Part shown: positions 62,475 through 64,000 of the stretch, one piece after another
Layout: each line of letters opens with the position of its first letter
Numbering within the stretch: the first letter of the stretch is position 1
Assembly: GCA_958295945.1 (NCBI GenBank)
Contig: OY282386.1
Coordinates: forward strand, 5,264,204 to 5,328,203
DNA length: 64,000 nt
From: Candidatus Poribacteria bacterium
GTDB taxonomy: Bacteria; Poribacteria; WGA-4E; WGA-3G
Reading direction: 5' to 3'
Notes under the pieces: model-generated
What the model saw: the letters and a program-made list of their open reading frames with translations, nothing else
Database searches by the model: none
Told to the model about the DNA's origin: nothing
Program-made: the position numbers and the translations under genes

Positions 62475-62948
62475 ATGATGGCAACCGTTGATATACCGAC
62501 CAAACTAAGAGTAGAACATCTGTTGAATAGCGTAAAACAGTTATCACCCGTAGAATTGGATGAATTTAGGCAAAAGTTCACTGAATGGCAAGAACATCAG
62601 GACCATTCACCAGATGAAGATTTAGACCCTAGTGCTTCAGATGACGAGGTGTTAGACTTCATAAGGAAAAACACCCGTTTACCAAAAAAAGAGCACCGTC
62701 GATATTGGGAATTGCGACTTAAGCGAGAGGAAACAGATTTAAACGATGACGAATCAGTTGAATATGAGAATTTTATAACAAAGTTGGGAAAGATGAATGT
62801 TAAACGTATTGAGGCACTCGTTATCTTAGTACACCGTTGGGAAAAACCCGCAACCGAAATTCTATCAGAATATGGTCTACTAATTTCCCATCATGAACCA
62901 CCTGATTACTATGAATCTATTTCGCAACTAAATCAATCAGAAAACTAA
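62475..62948 (+). CDS. Acidic protein upstream of HNH nuclease, unknown
   Basis: A 157-residue soluble helical protein behind GGAGGA. It starts TKLRVEHLLNSVKQLSPVELDEFRQKFTEW, a helical piece seen in small proteins next to nucleases or toxins. The middle is acidic (PDEDLDPSASDDE). I do not recognise the family. It lies 20 bases before the HNH gene on the same strand, so it may be its partner or antitoxin-like inhibitor; this rests on context only. Confidence 0.65.
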   Translation: MMATVDIPTKLRVEHLLNSVKQLSPVELDEFRQKFTEWQEHQDHSPDEDLDPSASDDEVLDFIRKNTRLPKKEHRRYWELRLKREETDLNDDESVEYENFITKLGKMNVKRIEALVILVHRWEKPATEILSEYGLLISHHEPPDYYESISQLNQSEN

Positions 62949-62968
62949 AGGCAGGAATAAAGCAAAGG

Positions 62969-63403
62969 ATGATGTCCACTAATCGTATTTCTGCTCGGAT
63001 TCGTCGACAAATACAAGAACGTGCGAAAGGATTCTGCGAATATTGCAGAATACCTGATAGTTTCGCCACCTCTTCTTTTCATTGTGAACATATCATTCCT
63101 CAAAAAATCGGTGGAACCAATTCATTAGACAATTTAGCGTGGGCATGTCCACGTTGTAACAACCACAAGCATGCAAAAACACACGCAGATGATCCACAGA
63201 CAGGTTTACGCGTGTTTCTTTTCAATCCGCGTGAAAAGCAGTGGAAAAGACATTTTATGTGGAGTAGAGATTTTCTACATATAATTGGACGTACGCGGAC
63301 AGGTAGAGCCACAGTTGAGGCATTAAATATGAATCTACTACAACAAGTAAATTTACGTAGAGCATTACTGAGTTTGGGAGACCATCCAGCACAAATTAGT
63401 TGA
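62969..63403 (+). CDS. HNH endonuclease
   Basis: A 144-residue HNH nuclease of the McrA/cyanobacterial type. The first Cys pair is CEYCRIP, then FHCEHIIPQKIGGTNSLDNLAWACPRCNNHK, with the HNH His residues and second Cys pair. The RRQIQERAKG start and basic C-terminus suit DNA binding. It overlaps no other gene and follows the acidic protein by 20 bases. Such two-gene units spread as mobile cassettes in some bacteria. Confidence 0.88.
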   Translation: MMSTNRISARIRRQIQERAKGFCEYCRIPDSFATSSFHCEHIIPQKIGGTNSLDNLAWACPRCNNHKHAKTHADDPQTGLRVFLFNPREKQWKRHFMWSRDFLHIIGRTRTGRATVEALNMNLLQQVNLRRALLSLGDHPAQIS

Positions 63404-63414
63404 ACAAACCATAT

Positions 63415-64000
63415 ATGAAGATACAACTCTTTGCACATCGTGGTGGTATGGGACGCGCACCCGAAAACACACTCACCTCCTTTAAACAAGCATATACAGA
63501 CGGTGCTGATGCTTTTGAATGTGATGTCTGCCTTACACAAGATAAACAACCTGTCCTCATCCATGTGGATTTCAACCGCAATGACATCAGCAAAGCGACA
63601 GGATATACCACTCCCCTCAATAACATGGACTGGAATGAAGTGCAAAACCTAAAAGTGCAAAACTCTGATGAACCCGTGGCACACCTTGATGACGCACTCA
63701 GATTTACACATGAAAACCAGATGCCGTGCTTTATTGAACCGAAATCTGACACACCTGAATTGCTACCGATCATTATTGAACGGATACACCATTTTGATGT
63801 TATACATCTCGTCAATATTCTTACTTTTTACATACGGAAACACATACTCATTGACGCCAAGCGTTTAGAACCACGTCTCCAAACAAGCGCGATTTTCCTC
63901 AATCCAATGACTAACTTTCTCAAGGCAGCAACAACGATTAATATAAAACGTGTCATCTTTGGATGGAGCAAATTCAATCAATTTAAACTCTATAACACAA
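63415..64000 (+). CDS. Glycerophosphodiester phosphodiesterase, 5' part
   Basis: The frame opens at ATG 63415 and is still open at the window edge (195 codons). The start IQLFAHRGGMGRAPENTLTSF has the H-R-G and E-N-T catalytic motifs of GDPD enzymes. ADAFECDVCLTQDKQPVLIHVD gives the E-x-D metal site and the second His, with HVD where HD is usual. PCFIEPKSD is the later metal-binding Glu-Lys strand. It hydrolyses glycerophosphodiesters to glycerol-3-phosphate and an alcohol. It starts 12 bases after the HNH stop. Confidence 0.88.
   Translation, partial: MKIQLFAHRGGMGRAPENTLTSFKQAYTDGADAFECDVCLTQDKQPVLIHVDFNRNDISKATGYTTPLNNMDWNEVQNLKVQNSDEPVAHLDDALRFTHENQMPCFIEPKSDTPELLPIIIERIHHFDVIHLVNILTFYIRKHILIDAKRLEPRLQTSAIFLNPMTNFLKAATTINIKRVIFGWSKFNQFKLYNT

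Noticed and set aside
1-64000. tRNA or rRNA genes
   Set aside because: I looked through the intergenic gaps and saw no tRNA cloverleaf ending in CCA or rRNA signature; a covariance-model scan would be needed to be certain.

Overview
The window looks like a chromosomal segment of an uncultured Gram-negative bacterium with moderately AT-rich DNA. The closest fit I can suggest is the Candidatus Poribacteria lineage. This is an inference from gene style: several phytanoyl-CoA-dioxygenase-like proteins, a type I sulfatase, LamG and Gfo/Idh/MocA proteins, many short intergenic hairpin elements, and secreted proteins ending in a TTWG-x-[IL]-K tail. No rRNA or tRNA gene was seen, so placement is not proven.

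Layout. 1-5800: 3' part of a ComM-like ATPase, sulfatase, metallophosphoesterase, HNH nuclease, ABC ATPase and a secreted GspC/PilP-like protein, closed by a strong bidirectional terminator. 5800-17000: PhyH dioxygenase with a small coupled gene, then a glycogen block (glgC with hisB; glgP with a winged-helix gene; a divergent GT5-like synthase), two tandem PhyH paralogues, and a cassette of HTH protein, DUF3800 protein and a convergent structured RNA candidate. 17200-22800: methyltransferase, branching enzyme glgB and a membrane-anchored protein, followed by a 1.5-kb tandem duplication that leaves a broken glgB copy. 22800-29150: accessory, repeat-rich DNA with LamG pseudogene, secreted propeller-like protein, Gfo/Idh/MocA oxidoreductase, tandem 50-bp repeats, several MITEs and an 831-bp element with inverted ends and an 8-bp target duplication. 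29200-33500: squalene-hopene-cyclase-like protein with a glycosyltransferase, and two secreted proteins. 34000-50700: one large type II secretion operon read leftward (gspE-F-G-H-I-J-K-L-M-D-D'). 51400-53700: sigma factor, NfuA-like Fe-S carrier and a coiled-coil protein. 53700-58800: TolC, HlyD/MacA adaptor, LolD/MacB-type ATPase and a GHMP-kinase-family protein. 58800-60440: a nest of MITEs around a decayed gene. 60440-64000: HIT protein, two SDR-fold proteins, a small acidic protein with HNH nuclease, and the start of a glycerophosphodiester phosphodiesterase.

How the genes work together. GlgC, the GT5-like enzyme, GlgB and GlgP make a full glycogen synthesis and breakdown set, spread over several transcription units with near-consensus sigma-70 promoters. 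The secretion operon has ATPase, platform, five pseudopilins, GspL- and GspM-like proteins and two secretins, but no adjacent gspC or prepilin peptidase; the lone GspC-like gene at 4949 may fill the first gap. The TolC/MacA/ATPase genes look like a tripartite exporter lacking its permease.

Most unusual points: the HTH/DUF3800/structured-RNA cassette; the inverted-repeat element family carrying unrecognised small genes; tandem secretins with six N1-like repeats and a recent gene-conversion tract; and a GspK with four helix-hairpin-helix-like modules. All motif and repeat statements were read by eye; homology calls rest on family knowledge and no database search was run.
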